DNA of 34,027 nt from Nautiliaceae bacterium (GTDB lineage Bacteria; Campylobacterota; Campylobacteria; Campylobacterales; Nautiliaceae). Position numbers and translations under genes: made by a program. Location of the stretch: positions 1 to 34,027 of the forward strand of contig JAMOSZ010000052.1 of assembly GCA_027062625.1 (NCBI GenBank), written 5' to 3'. The notes beneath the pieces were generated by a model. That model did no database searches. It saw nothing but the letters and a program-made list of their open reading frames with translations, and had not been told where the DNA came from. This document shows positions 15,295 through 24,127 of this stretch, piece after piece. Position 1 is the first letter of the stretch. Each line of letters starts with the position of its first letter.

Positions 15295-17325
15295 CTAAGA
15301 AAATAGTAATGCAATATTATACCCTATTAATGCCATTAAATAAGCTAAAACATTTGGATAAATTGTATAAAAAAGTCGCCACTTCCACTGAGGCACTTCT
15401 GCCCAAAACGTCCCCATAGCCGCAAGACAAGGTGAATAAAACATAATTATTAAAATAATCGCAACAGCCGTTGGAAAAGAAATATTCTTTCTAATAGTTT
15501 CAACTAGCTCCTTGCTTGTCTCATCACTATCAGGAGTATGATAAAGAACCGCCATAGTTGAAACAACCACCTCTTTTGCAGCAAGTCCCGCTATTATGGA
15601 TACGGTCTCTTTCCAGGTAAATCCAAGAGGCTCAAATATTGGATTTATCGCTTTTCCAATATCTGCCAAATATGAATGTTCAAGAATATATGCCTGCTTT
15701 TCACTACCCGGGATATTTTGAAGCTCTTTTTCATGTGCAGGATATGAGCTTAAAAACCAGATAATCAAACTCGCAGCCGCAATAAATGTCCCAGCTTTTT
15801 TAAGATACATTTTTGTTTTAATCCATAAATCAAAAAGAATGGCTTTAATTTTTGGAAATCTGTATTTTGGAAGTTCCATTACAAAAGGCTCCGGTTCACC
15901 TTTAAACAAAACAGCCCTTAAAATTTTAGCTACAATCAGCCCCGTTAACGCTCCGCCGATATATATGGCAAACAAAACATTTCCCTGAATTTCAGGAGCA
16001 AAAAAGGCACTTACAAACAACACATAAACAGGAAGTCTTGCACCACAGCTCATAAATCCAATAATTAGCATAGTTATAAGTCTATCTTTTGGATTTTTAA
16101 GAGTTCTTGCCGCCATATATGCCGGCACACTACACCCAAACCCGCTTACAAGCGGAATAAACGACCTTCCTTGAAGCCCAAATCTCTTTAATACCCCGTC
16201 CATCACATAAGCAGCTCTTGCCATATACCCGGTTTGCTCCATTAAATTTATTCCAAGATATAAAATTAAGATGTTTGGCAAAAACATAACAACCGCACCA
16301 ATTGCCGGAATAACACCATTCACAATAGCATCTTTTATAAATCCATCAGGCAACAATCCCCCTACCCACTCTCCAAACGCCCCAAAACTTGCATCAATCC
16401 AGTCCATTGGAATACTTCCTAAGCTAAAAGTTGCTTGAAAAATAGCCCACATAATAAATAAAAATATAGGAAGTCCTAAGATTGGATGAATTAAGATTTT
16501 ATCTATTTTTTCAGTGAGTGTCTCTTTTCTTGCTTTTTTTGCAATTTGAGTTACAACTCCTTTGCTTAAAGCAAACCTCTCTTCAAACATAATAGTTTTG
16601 GTATCTTCTTCGTCATATTCAACTCTAAGTCTCTCTTTTGCCGCTTTTAAAACATCAAGCAGCTCACTATACCAAGGCTTTTCATGAATAATCTTATAAA
16701 TATCCTCATCGTCTTCTATGAGACGAATTGCTACAAATCTTTTAGAGAATTTACACTCCTTTATTTTTTCTTTTAAATTTTCAATCTCTTCTTCCACAAT
16801 TTCAGAATAATAAACTCTTGGAGTATTTTTCTCTTCATATGTTTTAATAACTTTACTAAAAAGCCTTTCAAGCCCAAATTTCTCTTTTGCGGATACATTC
16901 TCGGCTCTAATGTTTGTGAGTTTAAAAAATTTATCCGTATCTATTTCACCGCCTTGCTTTGAGTATTCATCATACATATTAAAAGCAACAACCATTGGCT
17001 TGCCAATATCTGCAATTTGCCAAGTAAAAGCCAAATTTTTTTCAAGCTGATTTGAATCAACTACATTTAAAATCAAATCATACTCTTCTTTTAATAAAAA
17101 CTCCTTTGTTACTCTCTCCTCAGGAGTATAAGGATGCAAAGAGTAAGTACCTGGCAAATCTATTAACCTTAATTTAATACCCTCTCTTTCAAACTCAACT
17201 TCTTTCTTCTCAACCGTTACTCCGCTAAAATTTCCAACATGTAAAGTCGCACCAGAAATTGAGTTTATAAGATGACTCTTACCAACATTTGGCTGACCAA
17301 CTAACGCTACTTTAATCTCTTTCAT
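15295..17325 (-). CDS. feoB: FeoB, ferrous iron transporter with GTPase domain
   Basis: This 676-aa inner-membrane protein imports Fe(II). The N-terminal G domain shows G1 G-Q-P-N-V-G-K-S (about 10-17), G3 D-L-P-G-T-Y-S-L and G4 N-M-Y-D. A helical linker and a membrane domain with two Gate repeats follow from about residue 275. Each Gate has a typical Cys/Ser-containing core (G-F-G-C-S-V-P-A-Y and S-C-G-A-R-L-P-V-Y). Length is within the usual range for compact FeoB without a long C-terminal cytosolic tail. It is 9 nt downstream of feoA, and pelC follows 8 nt after its stop with no visible terminator. Confidence 0.96.
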   Translation of the reverse strand: MKEIKVALVGQPNVGKSHLINSISGATLHVGNFSGVTVEKKEVEFEREGIKLRLIDLPGTYSLHPYTPEERVTKEFLLKEEYDLILNVVDSNQLEKNLAFTWQIADIGKPMVVAFNMYDEYSKQGGEIDTDKFFKLTNIRAENVSAKEKFGLERLFSKVIKTYEEKNTPRVYYSEIVEEEIENLKEKIKECKFSKRFVAIRLIEDDEDIYKIIHEKPWYSELLDVLKAAKERLRVEYDEEDTKTIMFEERFALSKGVVTQIAKKARKETLTEKIDKILIHPILGLPIFLFIMWAIFQATFSLGSIPMDWIDASFGAFGEWVGGLLPDGFIKDAIVNGVIPAIGAVVMFLPNILILYLGINLMEQTGYMARAAYVMDGVLKRFGLQGRSFIPLVSGFGCSVPAYMAARTLKNPKDRLITMLIIGFMSCGARLPVYVLFVSAFFAPEIQGNVLFAIYIGGALTGLIVAKILRAVLFKGEPEPFVMELPKYRFPKIKAILFDLWIKTKMYLKKAGTFIAAASLIIWFLSSYPAHEKELQNIPGSEKQAYILEHSYLADIGKAINPIFEPLGFTWKETVSIIAGLAAKEVVVSTMAVLYHTPDSDETSKELVETIRKNISFPTAVAIILIIMFYSPCLAAMGTFWAEVPQWKWRLFYTIYPNVLAYLMALIGYNIALLFS

Positions 17326-17334
17326 TGCTTCTCC

Positions 17335-17559
17335 TTACATTTTTTCTACTTCAATCTGCTTAGCTTCTTCTTCTCTTAGAGCAATATTTGAATTGCCTAC
17401 TTCTATATCAAATGTATTTTTTGCCAAAGTGTGTTTTAAAACCTTTATTTTCTCACCCCTTGTAATACCCATTGAAAGAAGCTTTGATTTTAAAGGCTCT
17501 TTTGCGTAAATTTTTTTTATTATTCCACTCTCTCCAATTTTTAATTCATTAAGCCTCAT
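17335..17559 (-). CDS. feoA: FeoA, SH3-like accessory protein of ferrous iron uptake
   Basis: This 74-aa protein has the FeoA fold pattern: M-R-L-N-E-L-K-I-G-E-S-G-I-I-K-K-I at the start, L-L-S-M-G-I-T-R-G in the middle and L-R-E-E-E-A-K-Q-I-E-V at the end. FeoA is needed for FeoB transport in other bacteria and probably touches its GTPase domain. An AAAAAAAGGAG ribosome site precedes the ATG at 17557-17559. It is the first gene of the feoAB-pel unit, and its promoter with a CRP/FNR-type box lies in the gap shared with the divergent purT. Confidence 0.93.
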   Translation of the reverse strand: MRLNELKIGESGIIKKIYAKEPLKSKLLSMGITRGEKIKVLKHTLAKNTFDIEVGNSNIALREEEAKQIEVEKM

Positions 17560-17580
17560 TTTTCTCCTTTTTTTGTTTGG

Positions 17581-17586
17581 TATAAT
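17581..17586 (+). promoter_or_regulatory. purT -10 element overlapping the feoA -10
   Basis: TATAAT on the plus strand is a perfect -10. The -35 region 17 nt upstream is only ATTTTT-like. Predicted start is near 17593, giving a leader of about 47 nt to the purT ATG. The CRP/FNR-type box would then lie at about +24, inside the leader, so a bound regulator could block purT while activating feoA. Confidence 0.45.
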
Positions 17587-17623
17587 AGCAGAAGCTAAAT
17601 AACTTTTTTTTGACTTATATCAA
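17581..17623 (-). promoter_or_regulatory. feoA promoter with CRP/FNR-type box at about -41.5
   Basis: In the feoA-purT divergent gap the 14-mer TTGACTTATATCAA (17610-17623) fits TTGAT-N4-ATCAA with one mismatch. Reading toward feoA, exactly 22 nt separate it from TATTAT (17582-17587), a -10. This puts transcription start near 17575 and the box centre at -41.5, the class II position used by CRP/FNR activators. No good -35 is present, as expected for an activator-dependent promoter. The same TATAATA block read on the plus strand supplies a -10 for purT. Confidence 0.6.
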
Positions 17624-17639
17624 AACTAAGGAGAAAAAA

Positions 17640-18809
17640 ATGAAACTAACAACCCCTTTAAAGTCAAACTCAATAAAAATTATGCTGCTTGGTTCAGGTG
17701 AACTTGGAAAAGAAGTTGCAATTGAAGCAAATCGTTTAGGGTGTGAAGTAATAGCCGTTGATAGATACCCAAATGCCCCTGCAATGCTTGTTGCTCAAAA
17801 ATCATATATTATTGATATGAAAAATAAAGACCAAGTACTTGATGTTATAAGACGCGAAAAGCCTGATTTTGTCCTACCTGAAATTGAAGCTATAAATATA
17901 GAAGCCCTTTTTGAAGCAGAGAGTGAAGGAATTCATATCATACCAAATGCAGAAGCGGTAAATAAAACAATGAACAGAAAAAATATCCGTGTATTTGCAG
18001 CCGAAATACTTGGACTTAAAACTTCAAAATACAAATTCGTATCAACTTATGAAGATTTAAAAAAAGCGTGTGATGAGCTAGGATATCCTGTTGTTGTAAA
18101 ACCTATTATGAGTTCATCTGGACATGGACAAAGCATTGTAAAATCCCCTGAGGAAATTATTGCAGCTTGGGAATTTGCAAAAGCAGATGCAAGAGGAAGC
18201 GCGGATGAACTGATTGTTGAAGAATTTATAGATTTTGATTATGAAATTACGCTTTTAACTGCAAAAAACGATAAAGAAATAGTATTTTGTCCACCAATTG
18301 GTCATATTCAAAGCAAGGGAGATTATATTTTCTCATGGCAAGAGATGGAAATGAGCAAAATCGCTTTAAAAAAAGCTCAGGAAATTGCCCGTAAAATAGT
18401 AGAAGGTCTTGGAGGTAGAGGAATTTTTGGAGTTGAGCTATTTGTAAAAGGAGATGAAGTATATTTTAGTGAAGTGAGCCCTCGTCCTCACGATACGGGA
18501 CTTGTAACTTTAATTACCCAAAGCCAAAGCGAATTTGCGCTTCATATAAGAGCAGTGCTTAATCTTCCTCTTGGATTTGAATTTTTAACCCCAGGAGCCT
18601 CTGCTGCGTTTAAAGCCGATAAAAAAACCTTCACTCCAACATTTGAGATTGAAGATGAGGTATTTAGTCAAAATAGTCGCTTTATTGTATTTGGAAAACC
18701 AGAGGCTCATCCAGGGCGCAGAATGGGAGTGCTGTTAGTAAGTGATAAAGATGCAAAAACAGCTCTTAAAAAAGCAAAAGAACTTATAAAAAAAATAAAA
18801 CTAATCTAA
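17640..18809 (+). CDS. purT: Formate-dependent phosphoribosylglycinamide formyltransferase
   Basis: This ATP-grasp enzyme makes formyl-GAR from GAR, formate and ATP in purine synthesis, sparing formyl-tetrahydrofolate. The N-terminal nucleotide-binding strand-loop is [11 protein letters not shown] (about 15-25). The ATP-grasp core has [13 protein letters not shown] and the metal-binding end [12 protein letters not shown]. At 389 aa it has the normal family length. I start at the ATG at 17640, which has TAAGGAG six bases upstream. A TTG 30 nt earlier in frame has no ribosome site. Formate-dependent PurT suits an organism using formate or hydrogen. Confidence 0.96.
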   Translation: MKLTTPLKSNSIKIMLLGSGELGKEVAIEANRLGCEVIAVDRYPNAPAMLVAQKSYIIDMKNKDQVLDVIRREKPDFVLPEIEAINIEALFEAESEGIHIIPNAEAVNKTMNRKNIRVFAAEILGLKTSKYKFVSTYEDLKKACDELGYPVVVKPIMSSSGHGQSIVKSPEEIIAAWEFAKADARGSADELIVEEFIDFDYEITLLTAKNDKEIVFCPPIGHIQSKGDYIFSWQEMEMSKIALKKAQEIARKIVEGLGGRGIFGVELFVKGDEVYFSEVSPRPHDTGLVTLITQSQSEFALHIRAVLNLPLGFEFLTPGASAAFKADKKTFTPTFEIEDEVFSQNSRFIVFGKPEAHPGRRMGVLLVSDKDAKTALKKAKELIKKIKLI

Positions 18810-18843
18810 CAAGGTCTAATTACTCCTTGGCTTTTTCTTTTTC
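18810..18843 (+). terminator. Weak terminator after purT
   Basis: CAAGG (18810-18814) and CCTTG (18825-18829) can form a 5-bp stem around a 10-nt loop, followed by GCTTTTTCTTTTTC. The stem begins right after the purT stop. The short stem makes this a tentative call. Confidence 0.35.
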
Positions 18844-18903
18844 TAAAATGTTTAAAAATTAATCAACTTACTTTCAAACTTTTTTTATAATTTTAACTAC
18901 TAT

Positions 18904-18909
18904 TATAAT
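18904..18909 (+). promoter_or_regulatory. glnK -10 element
   Basis: TATAAT lies 21 nt before the glnK ATG, and AAGGAG sits just before the start. The leader would be only about 15 nt. No sigma-54 (-24/-12) signature is visible, so this looks like a housekeeping sigma promoter. The rest of the purT-glnK gap is AT-rich with no clear operator. Confidence 0.5.
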
Positions 18910-18921
18910 TACAAAAACTAA

Positions 18922-19269
<348 letters not shown>

Positions 19270-19280
19270 AGGAATAAACC

Positions 19281-20456
19281 ATGTCTGATTTTGCATGGGT
19301 AGTTGATACTTTTTTTATACTTTTTGCATTTAGTTTAATTATTTTAATGGTCCCAGGCTTTGCAATGCTTGAAGCTGGACTTGTAAGAACAAAAAACGTT
19401 ACAACCGTTTTAACAATTAACACAATAATTTATATAATAGCAAGTTTAGTATTTTTCTTTTGGGGATATACTTTGGCATTTGGTGAATGGAATGAAACCA
19501 ATATGAGTAAATATGCAGCTTTTCTTTTTCAAATGGCATTTGTTGGTAAAACTATAAACATTATGAGCGGAGGGATTAGTGAGAGAACTCGCGTAATCCC
19601 AATTGCAATTTTTGCAATTATTATGGCTGGATTTATCTACCCAATTGTTGTAAATATAACTTGGGGTGCAAATATCTTAAAAGGAACTTTACTTGATATT
19701 TCAAGTATGCACGACTTAGCAGGTAGTACAGTAATTCATTCAACAGGAGGATGGGCTCTACTTGCAGCAATTTTAATAATTGGTTCAAGAAAAGGAAGAT
19801 ATACAAAAAGTGGAAAAGTAAGAGTAATTCCCGCAAGCAATATTCCTCTTGTAGTACTTGGAGGATTTTTACTATGGATTGGTTGGTTTGGATTTAATGG
19901 AGGAAGCGTTGGAAATATATCAACAAAAGAAGCGGCAAACAGTGTTGCACTTGTTATTATGAATACAAACAATGCTGGTTTAATTGGTGGGTTTATTGTA
20001 ATAATTTTAAGTTATCTAACTTATAAAAAATTTGACATTACAATGATTGTAAACGGTGCACTTGGCGGACTTGTTGCAATTACCGCCGGTGCTGATGTAA
20101 TTAGTCCATATAAAGCACTTTTAATTGGGGCAATTGGAGGAGCACTTGTATTTTATGCAGTGCCATTTTTTGATAAACTAAAAATGGATGATCCAGTTGG
20201 TGCACTTTCAGTCCACTTAATAAATGGAATTTGGGGAACACTTGCAAGTGGTATTTTTGGAAAAGGAGTTAGCATAATAACTCAAATAAAAGGAATAATA
20301 GAAGTTGGTATTTTTGCATTTGTAACTTCTTATATTGCAATTTATTTAATTGATAAATTTATTCCATTTAGAATAGAAGAAGAACAAGAAATTGAAGGAC
20401 TTGACATTAATGAGTGCGGAATTGAAGCATATCCAGAATTTAGAAGGGTTATTTAA
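19281..20456 (+). CDS. amtB: Ammonium transporter AmtB
   Basis: This 391-aa channel has about 11 membrane segments and conducts ammonium/ammonia inward. The twin pore histidines are visible as H153 (S-T-V-I-H-S-T-G-G) and H312 (L-S-V-H-L-I-N-G). D145 occupies the position of the conserved substrate-recruiting Asp. The cytosolic tail G-L-D-I-N-E-C-G-I-E-A-Y-P-E-F is the conserved region that GlnK docks against. There is no obvious cleaved signal peptide beyond the first membrane helix. It is co-transcribed with glnK, and its TAA shares one base with the bcp ATG. Confidence 0.96.
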   Translation: MSDFAWVVDTFFILFAFSLIILMVPGFAMLEAGLVRTKNVTTVLTINTIIYIIASLVFFFWGYTLAFGEWNETNMSKYAAFLFQMAFVGKTINIMSGGISERTRVIPIAIFAIIMAGFIYPIVVNITWGANILKGTLLDISSMHDLAGSTVIHSTGGWALLAAILIIGSRKGRYTKSGKVRVIPASNIPLVVLGGFLLWIGWFGFNGGSVGNISTKEAANSVALVIMNTNNAGLIGGFIVIILSYLTYKKFDITMIVNGALGGLVAITAGADVISPYKALLIGAIGGALVFYAVPFFDKLKMDDPVGALSVHLINGIWGTLASGIFGKGVSIITQIKGIIEVGIFAFVTSYIAIYLIDKFIPFRIEEEQEIEGLDINECGIEAYPEFRRVI

Positions 20457-20911
20457 TGAAAGCAAAAGAGTTTTGTCTACCAAATCAAGATGGAATTGAA
20501 ATTTGTCTTAGAGATTTACTTGGGAGATGGATAGTGTTATACTTCTATCCAAAAGATAATACCCCAGGATGTACAACAGAAGCAAAAGAGTTTAGCGAGC
20601 TTATTGATGAATTTGAAAAGCTTGGGGCTATTATTATTGGAATAAGCCCAGATAGTCCTAAGCGTCACTCAAATTTTATCCAAAAACACAACCTAAAAAT
20701 AACGCTTCTTAGCGATGAAAATAAAGAAGTTTTAAAAGCATACAAAGCTTGGGGTAAAAAGAAAATGTATGGAAAAGAGTATGAAGGAGTTATCCGCTCA
20801 ACCTTTATTATCTCTCCTGATGGAGAAATTGTAAAAGAGTATAAAAATGTAAAAGCAAAAGGACACGCAAAGAAAGTATTAGAAGAACTTAAAAACCATA
20901 TCTCTTCATAG
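20456..20911 (+). CDS. bcp: Thiol peroxidase of the Bcp/PrxQ family
   Basis: This 151-aa peroxiredoxin reduces peroxides. The peroxidatic site is [12 protein letters not shown] with Cys39. The usual PrxQ resolving Cys five residues later is replaced by Lys (E-A-K-E-F), so the enzyme either works as a 1-Cys type or resolves through Cys7 or Cys17. The rest (D-S-P-K-R-H-S-N-F, then G-V-I-R-S-T-F-I-I) fits the family well. The ATG overlaps the amtB stop (TAATG), with AGAAGG upstream. The last 23 bp overlap the end of smpB on the other strand. Confidence 0.92.
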   Translation: MKAKEFCLPNQDGIEICLRDLLGRWIVLYFYPKDNTPGCTTEAKEFSELIDEFEKLGAIIIGISPDSPKRHSNFIQKHNLKITLLSDENKEVLKAYKAWGKKKMYGKEYEGVIRSTFIISPDGEIVKEYKNVKAKGHAKKVLEELKNHISS

Positions 20912-21344
20912 CCGCCCTTGCTTCTTTTTGAAGCTCCTTTTCTTTCATAACGCGGCGTTTATCGTGAAGTTTTCTCCCTTTTGCTACGGCAATTTCAAGT
21001 TTTGCTCTATTTTTGTTATTAAAGTAGAGTTTTGTAGGAATTAAAGTATACCCCTTCTCACTCGTATATCCAGCAAGCTTTGCAATCTCACTTTTGTGAA
21101 GAAGAAGTTTTCTTGGTCTTTTTTCATCGTGTCTAAATGCTGAATACGAAGTATCAAGGTTGCTTATATGCCCTTGAACCCACCAAGCCTCTCCATCTTT
21201 AATTTTGATAAAGCTATCTTTTAAATTTACTCTACCAGCTCTAATAGCTTTAACTTCACTACCTTTTAACTCAATTCCAGCTTCATACTTATCAAAAATA
21301 TCATAATCGTGATACGCTTTTTTATTTGTCGCTACTACTCTCAC
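20889..21344 (-). CDS. smpB: SsrA-binding protein SmpB (trans-translation)
   Basis: SmpB escorts tmRNA to stalled ribosomes. The 151-aa protein carries the family features in order: [23 protein letters not shown], and K-G-R-K-L-H-D-K-R near the C-terminus, which contacts tmRNA. The start is GTG (21342-21344) with AGGAGGGGGTA upstream, inside the last 23 nt of proB. The tail ends A-M-K-R-Y-G-F and is encoded opposite the end of bcp. No ssrA gene was seen in the window. Confidence 0.96.
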   Translation of the reverse strand: MRVVATNKKAYHDYDIFDKYEAGIELKGSEVKAIRAGRVNLKDSFIKIKDGEAWWVQGHISNLDTSYSAFRHDEKRPRKLLLHKSEIAKLAGYTSEKGYTLIPTKLYFNNKNRAKLEIAVAKGRKLHDKRRVMKEKELQKEARAAMKRYGF

Positions 21345-22101
21345 TACCCCCTCCTTTAAACAAAGTCCCTTTAATATGTTTGCCTTTTAAAAACTCTTCA
21401 ATCGCTTCAAGATTCTCTCCACTTGTTAAAAACATTGGCTTATTTCTCTCCATCAAAAACTTAGCCGCTAAAAGTTTAGTCACAATTCCACCAGTCGCAA
21501 AAGCATCATTTGGATTGCACTTTTGCTTTAACCACTCATCCTCAATTTTTTCTACTATGCTAATTGGCTTTGCATCTTTATTTAGCTTTGGATTATCGGT
21601 ATAAAAAGCGTCAATATCACTTATAATAAACAAAATATCTCCATCAAAATAGTAAGTCACATACGCACTAAGCTGATCATTATCTCCAAAGAGTATTTCA
21701 TCAACTGCCACAGAATCATTTTCGTTAATAATAGGAATTACTTTATTTTTTAGCAAAACTTCTATCATCTTTTTTGCATTTTGAGTTCTTTTACGAGAGT
21801 CAAAATCAGCAGCAGTAAGTAAAACCTGAGCCACAACAATTCCATACTTATTAAATCTCTCCTTATACTCCCTCATCAAAAGAGGCTGACCAATAGCGGC
21901 AAGGGCTTGTTTGTTTTCAAGCTTGCTTTTATCAAGAGGGCATTTAGTATAACCAGCCCCAACCGCCCCAGAACTTACTAAAATAATTTCATACTCTTTA
22001 TTTAGCTTTGCAAGTAGCTCAACTATTCTATCCATTCTCTTACTAAGCTTACCATTTTCATATAAAGTAGCAGTTCCTACCTTAAATACCAGTCTCTTCA
22101 T
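21322..22101 (-). CDS. proB: Glutamate 5-kinase lacking the PUA domain
   Basis: This amino-acid kinase-fold enzyme phosphorylates glutamate, the first step of proline synthesis. It has 259 aa, against 367 in E. coli, because the C-terminal PUA domain is absent. This is a known short form that I believe is common in Campylobacterota. Visible motifs are V-F-K-V-G-T-A-T at the start, [18 protein letters not shown] and the D-N-D-Q-L-S-A loop. It overlaps obgE by 20 nt and smpB by 23 nt, so this is one polycistronic unit. Confidence 0.94.
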   Translation of the reverse strand: MKRLVFKVGTATLYENGKLSKRMDRIVELLAKLNKEYEIILVSSGAVGAGYTKCPLDKSKLENKQALAAIGQPLLMREYKERFNKYGIVVAQVLLTAADFDSRKRTQNAKKMIEVLLKNKVIPIINENDSVAVDEILFGDNDQLSAYVTYYFDGDILFIISDIDAFYTDNPKLNKDAKPISIVEKIEDEWLKQKCNPNDAFATGGIVTKLLAAKFLMERNKPMFLTSGENLEAIEEFLKGKHIKGTLFKGGGSESSSDK

Positions 22102-23146
22102 TTTTTGCCTTCTCTACTAAATCAGCAAGTGCAAATTTAAGTGCATCAAGATTAATTCTTGCAGCCGCACTAATTGGCAAAATAAAAGTCTTCTCATCAA
22201 AATAGCAAGGGTACTCTTCACTTGCCCCATACTTTGGCTTTGTTGGAGTAATATTTAGTTTTTCAAAAAACTCTTTTACTTTACTTACATCAACTGCATC
22301 TACTTTATTAAGTGCAATAGCATAATCTCTTTTATAAAGCTCTTCGCTATATTTTTTAAGTTCCTTTTGAAGTGTTTTAAATTGATAAATAGGGTCTCTA
22401 AAAGAAGCTAAATCAATCACATAAAGAATAGTTTTAGTCCTCTCAATATGTCTTAAAAATTCAAGCCCAAGCCCCTTTCCTTCGCTTGCACCCTCAATAA
22501 TTCCAGGAATATCAGCCATTACAAAGCTTCTATACTCATCAACTTTTACAACCCCAAGTTTTGGAGTAAGTGTAGTAAATTCATAATTTGCAATTTCTGG
22601 TTTTGCATTGCTAAGGGCTGAAATTAAAGTAGATTTACCAGCGTTTGGAAAACCAACAAGCCCAACATCGGCAATAAGCTTTAACTCAATTATAATATCA
22701 AGTTCTTTCCCCTCTTCACCAGGCTGCGCATATCTTGGAACTTGGTTTCTACTGCCTCTAAAATGCCAATTGCCAAGCCCTCCACGTCCTCCTTCAAGCA
22801 ATACTTTTCTCTCCCCATGCTCTGTAAGCTCCATTAAAATCTCTCCACTATTTGCATCTTTAATAACACTCCCAGGTGGCACTTTTAATACTAAATCCTC
22901 TCCATCAGCTCCGTGCTTTTTCTTTCCTTCCCCAGGACGCCCGTTTTTTGCTTTTAAGAGTCTTTTTCCTTTAAAGTGAGAGAGTGTGTGGGTATTGTTA
23001 TCACACTCAACTATCACATCCCCACCTTTTCCACCATCTCCTCCATCTGGTCCACCTTTTGGGATAAATTTTTCCCTCCTAAAACTAACGCATCCAGCTC
23101 CACCTTTTCCAGATTTAACTTTAAGTTTTATCTTATCAATGAACAT
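22082..23146 (-). CDS. obgE: Ribosome-associated GTPase Obg/CgtA
   Basis: This 354-aa GTPase acts in large-subunit assembly and the stress response. The N-terminal Obg fold is Gly-rich (K-G-G-P-D-G-G-D-G-G-K-G-G-D-V). The G domain starts near residue 160 with G-F-P-N-A-G-K-S, then D-I-P-G-I-I-E-G-A and N-K-V-D. There is no long C-terminal extension. The ribosome site AGGAGAGGAGA precedes the ATG at 23144-23146. Its proximity to rplU-rpmA is the widely conserved L21-L27-Obg grouping, here interrupted by one small secreted-protein gene. Confidence 0.97.
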   Translation of the reverse strand: MFIDKIKLKVKSGKGGAGCVSFRREKFIPKGGPDGGDGGKGGDVIVECDNNTHTLSHFKGKRLLKAKNGRPGEGKKKHGADGEDLVLKVPPGSVIKDANSGEILMELTEHGERKVLLEGGRGGLGNWHFRGSRNQVPRYAQPGEEGKELDIIIELKLIADVGLVGFPNAGKSTLISALSNAKPEIANYEFTTLTPKLGVVKVDEYRSFVMADIPGIIEGASEGKGLGLEFLRHIERTKTILYVIDLASFRDPIYQFKTLQKELKKYSEELYKRDYAIALNKVDAVDVSKVKEFFEKLNITPTKPKYGASEEYPCYFDEKTFILPISAAARINLDALKFALADLVEKAKNEETGI

Positions 23147-23447
23147 TCTCCTCTCCTATTAAAATGTAATCTTTAAACAAATCAAGCTTTTTAAACTTCT
23201 TAACTTTATAAATTAAATTTCCCCTATAAAAAAAAGAATAAATAAAAACTGGTTTTTTTACTACGCGAGTTTCATAAAATCTAACAAACCCCTCTTTTGC
23301 AATTTCTTTTCTCTCTTTAATATTTACAAAAGATTTTTTAATCTCTATCCTATCAATTTTAGCCATAATATCTTTATTAGAAGAGTTAAAAATAATCCAT
23401 TTACCAAATGCAAAAGAGAATAAAAAAGCCAAAATCACTACTCTCAT
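23136..23447 (-). CDS. Small exported hypothetical protein
   Basis: This 103-aa protein begins with a signal peptide (M-R-V-V-I-L-A-F-L-F-S-F-A-F-G), with cleavage likely after A-F-G. The mature part is basic (many Lys/Arg) with alternating strands. I do not recognise the family. It has no cysteines or metal motifs. It ends 11 nt inside obgE and starts 62 nt after rpmA, so it probably heads the obgE-proB-smpB transcript. An AGGA ribosome site lies seven bases before the ATG. Its link to the ribosome-assembly neighbours is unknown and may be positional only. Confidence 0.7.
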   Translation of the reverse strand: MRVVILAFLFSFAFGKWIIFNSSNKDIMAKIDRIEIKKSFVNIKERKEIAKEGFVRFYETRVVKKPVFIYSFFYRGNLIYKVKKFKKLDLFKDYILIGEENVH

Positions 23448-23475
23448 AACAACATCCTAAAATTTAATTTATAAA

Positions 23476-23481
23476 ATTATA
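23476..23481 (-). promoter_or_regulatory. -10 element for the hypothetical-obgE-proB-smpB unit
   Basis: TATAAT on the minus strand lies 29 nt before the start of the small exported protein. The -35 region is not well conserved. It would allow this unit to be transcribed independently of rplU-rpmA. Confidence 0.4.
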
Positions 23482-23493
23482 CAAAGTAAAGGA

Positions 23494-23518
23494 GCAAAAA
23501 AGAAGAGGATTAATCCTT
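23494..23518 (-). terminator. Possible terminator at the end of rpmA
   Basis: On the minus strand AAGGA-TTAA-TCCT(C)TT forms a small hairpin spanning the rpmA stop codon, followed by CTTTTTTG. The stem is about 5 bp with one bulge, so it is weak, but it is correctly placed. Confidence 0.35.
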
Positions 23519-23770
23519 CGTAGGGTAAACTGAAACTTTTTTTCTATCTTTATCTTTGATTTCAAATTTTACATATCCATCAATTAATGCATAAATTGTA
23601 TGGTCCTTACCCATTCCAACATTGTTTCCAGGATGATATTTTGTTCCTCTTTGTCTAATGATAATATTACCAGCTTTTACAAACTCTCCACCAAATTTTT
23701 TTATCCCAAGTCTTCTACCAGCTGAGTCTCTGTTATTTTGGGTTGACCCTTGACCTTTTTTATGTGCCAT
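23510..23770 (-). CDS. rpmA: 50S ribosomal protein L27
   Basis: This 86-aa ribosomal protein sits near the peptidyl-transferase centre. It begins [16 protein letters not shown], the unprocessed form with no cleavable N-terminal extension of the Firmicutes type. [16 protein letters not shown] is fully conserved. It follows rplU by 9 nt with a good ribosome site. Confidence 0.98.
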   Translation of the reverse strand: MAHKKGQGSTQNNRDSAGRRLGIKKFGGEFVKAGNIIIRQRGTKYHPGNNVGMGKDHTIYALIDGYVKFEIKDKDRKKVSVYPTKD

Positions 23771-23779
23771 TTCTTCTCC

Positions 23780-24091
23780 TTACGCTATAATTTCTTTAAC
23801 TCTAACTTTTGTATAATCTCTTCTAAAACCTCTTTTTTTCTTAGAGTCTTTTCTTCTTCTTTTTTTGAAAATTATTACTTTTTTACCTCTATAATTTCCA
23901 ATAACTTCTAAGATTACTTTTGCACCTTCTACTTTTGGATTTCCAACTTTTAAATCATCCCCATTAACTAATAACACATCATCAATCTCAATAGCTTGCT
24001 TTGGCTCAGCTCCCTCAATTCTATCAAGGTCTAAAATATCACCAACTTTTACTTTATATTGTTTCCCACCATGTTTAATAACTGCATACAT
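23780..24091 (-). CDS. rplU: 50S ribosomal protein L21
   Basis: This 103-aa protein starts [14 protein letters not shown], the L21 hallmark, and has a basic [15 protein letters not shown] stretch near residue 78 that contacts 23S rRNA. It is the first gene of the L21-L27 pair. Its promoter probably lies in the 79-nt gap before it. Confidence 0.98.
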   Translation of the reverse strand: MYAVIKHGGKQYKVKVGDILDLDRIEGAEPKQAIEIDDVLLVNGDDLKVGNPKVEGAKVILEVIGNYRGKKVIIFKKRRRKDSKKKRGFRRDYTKVRVKEIIA

Positions 24092-24127
24092 ACCCTAACC
24101 CTTTAATAATGGTTTTTTAGTGTGAAA

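Noticed and set aside
17610-17639. TTG start giving purT ten extra residues
   Set aside because: No ribosome site precedes it and it falls inside the CRP/FNR-type box. The ATG at 17640 has TAAGGAG at ideal spacing and matches family length.
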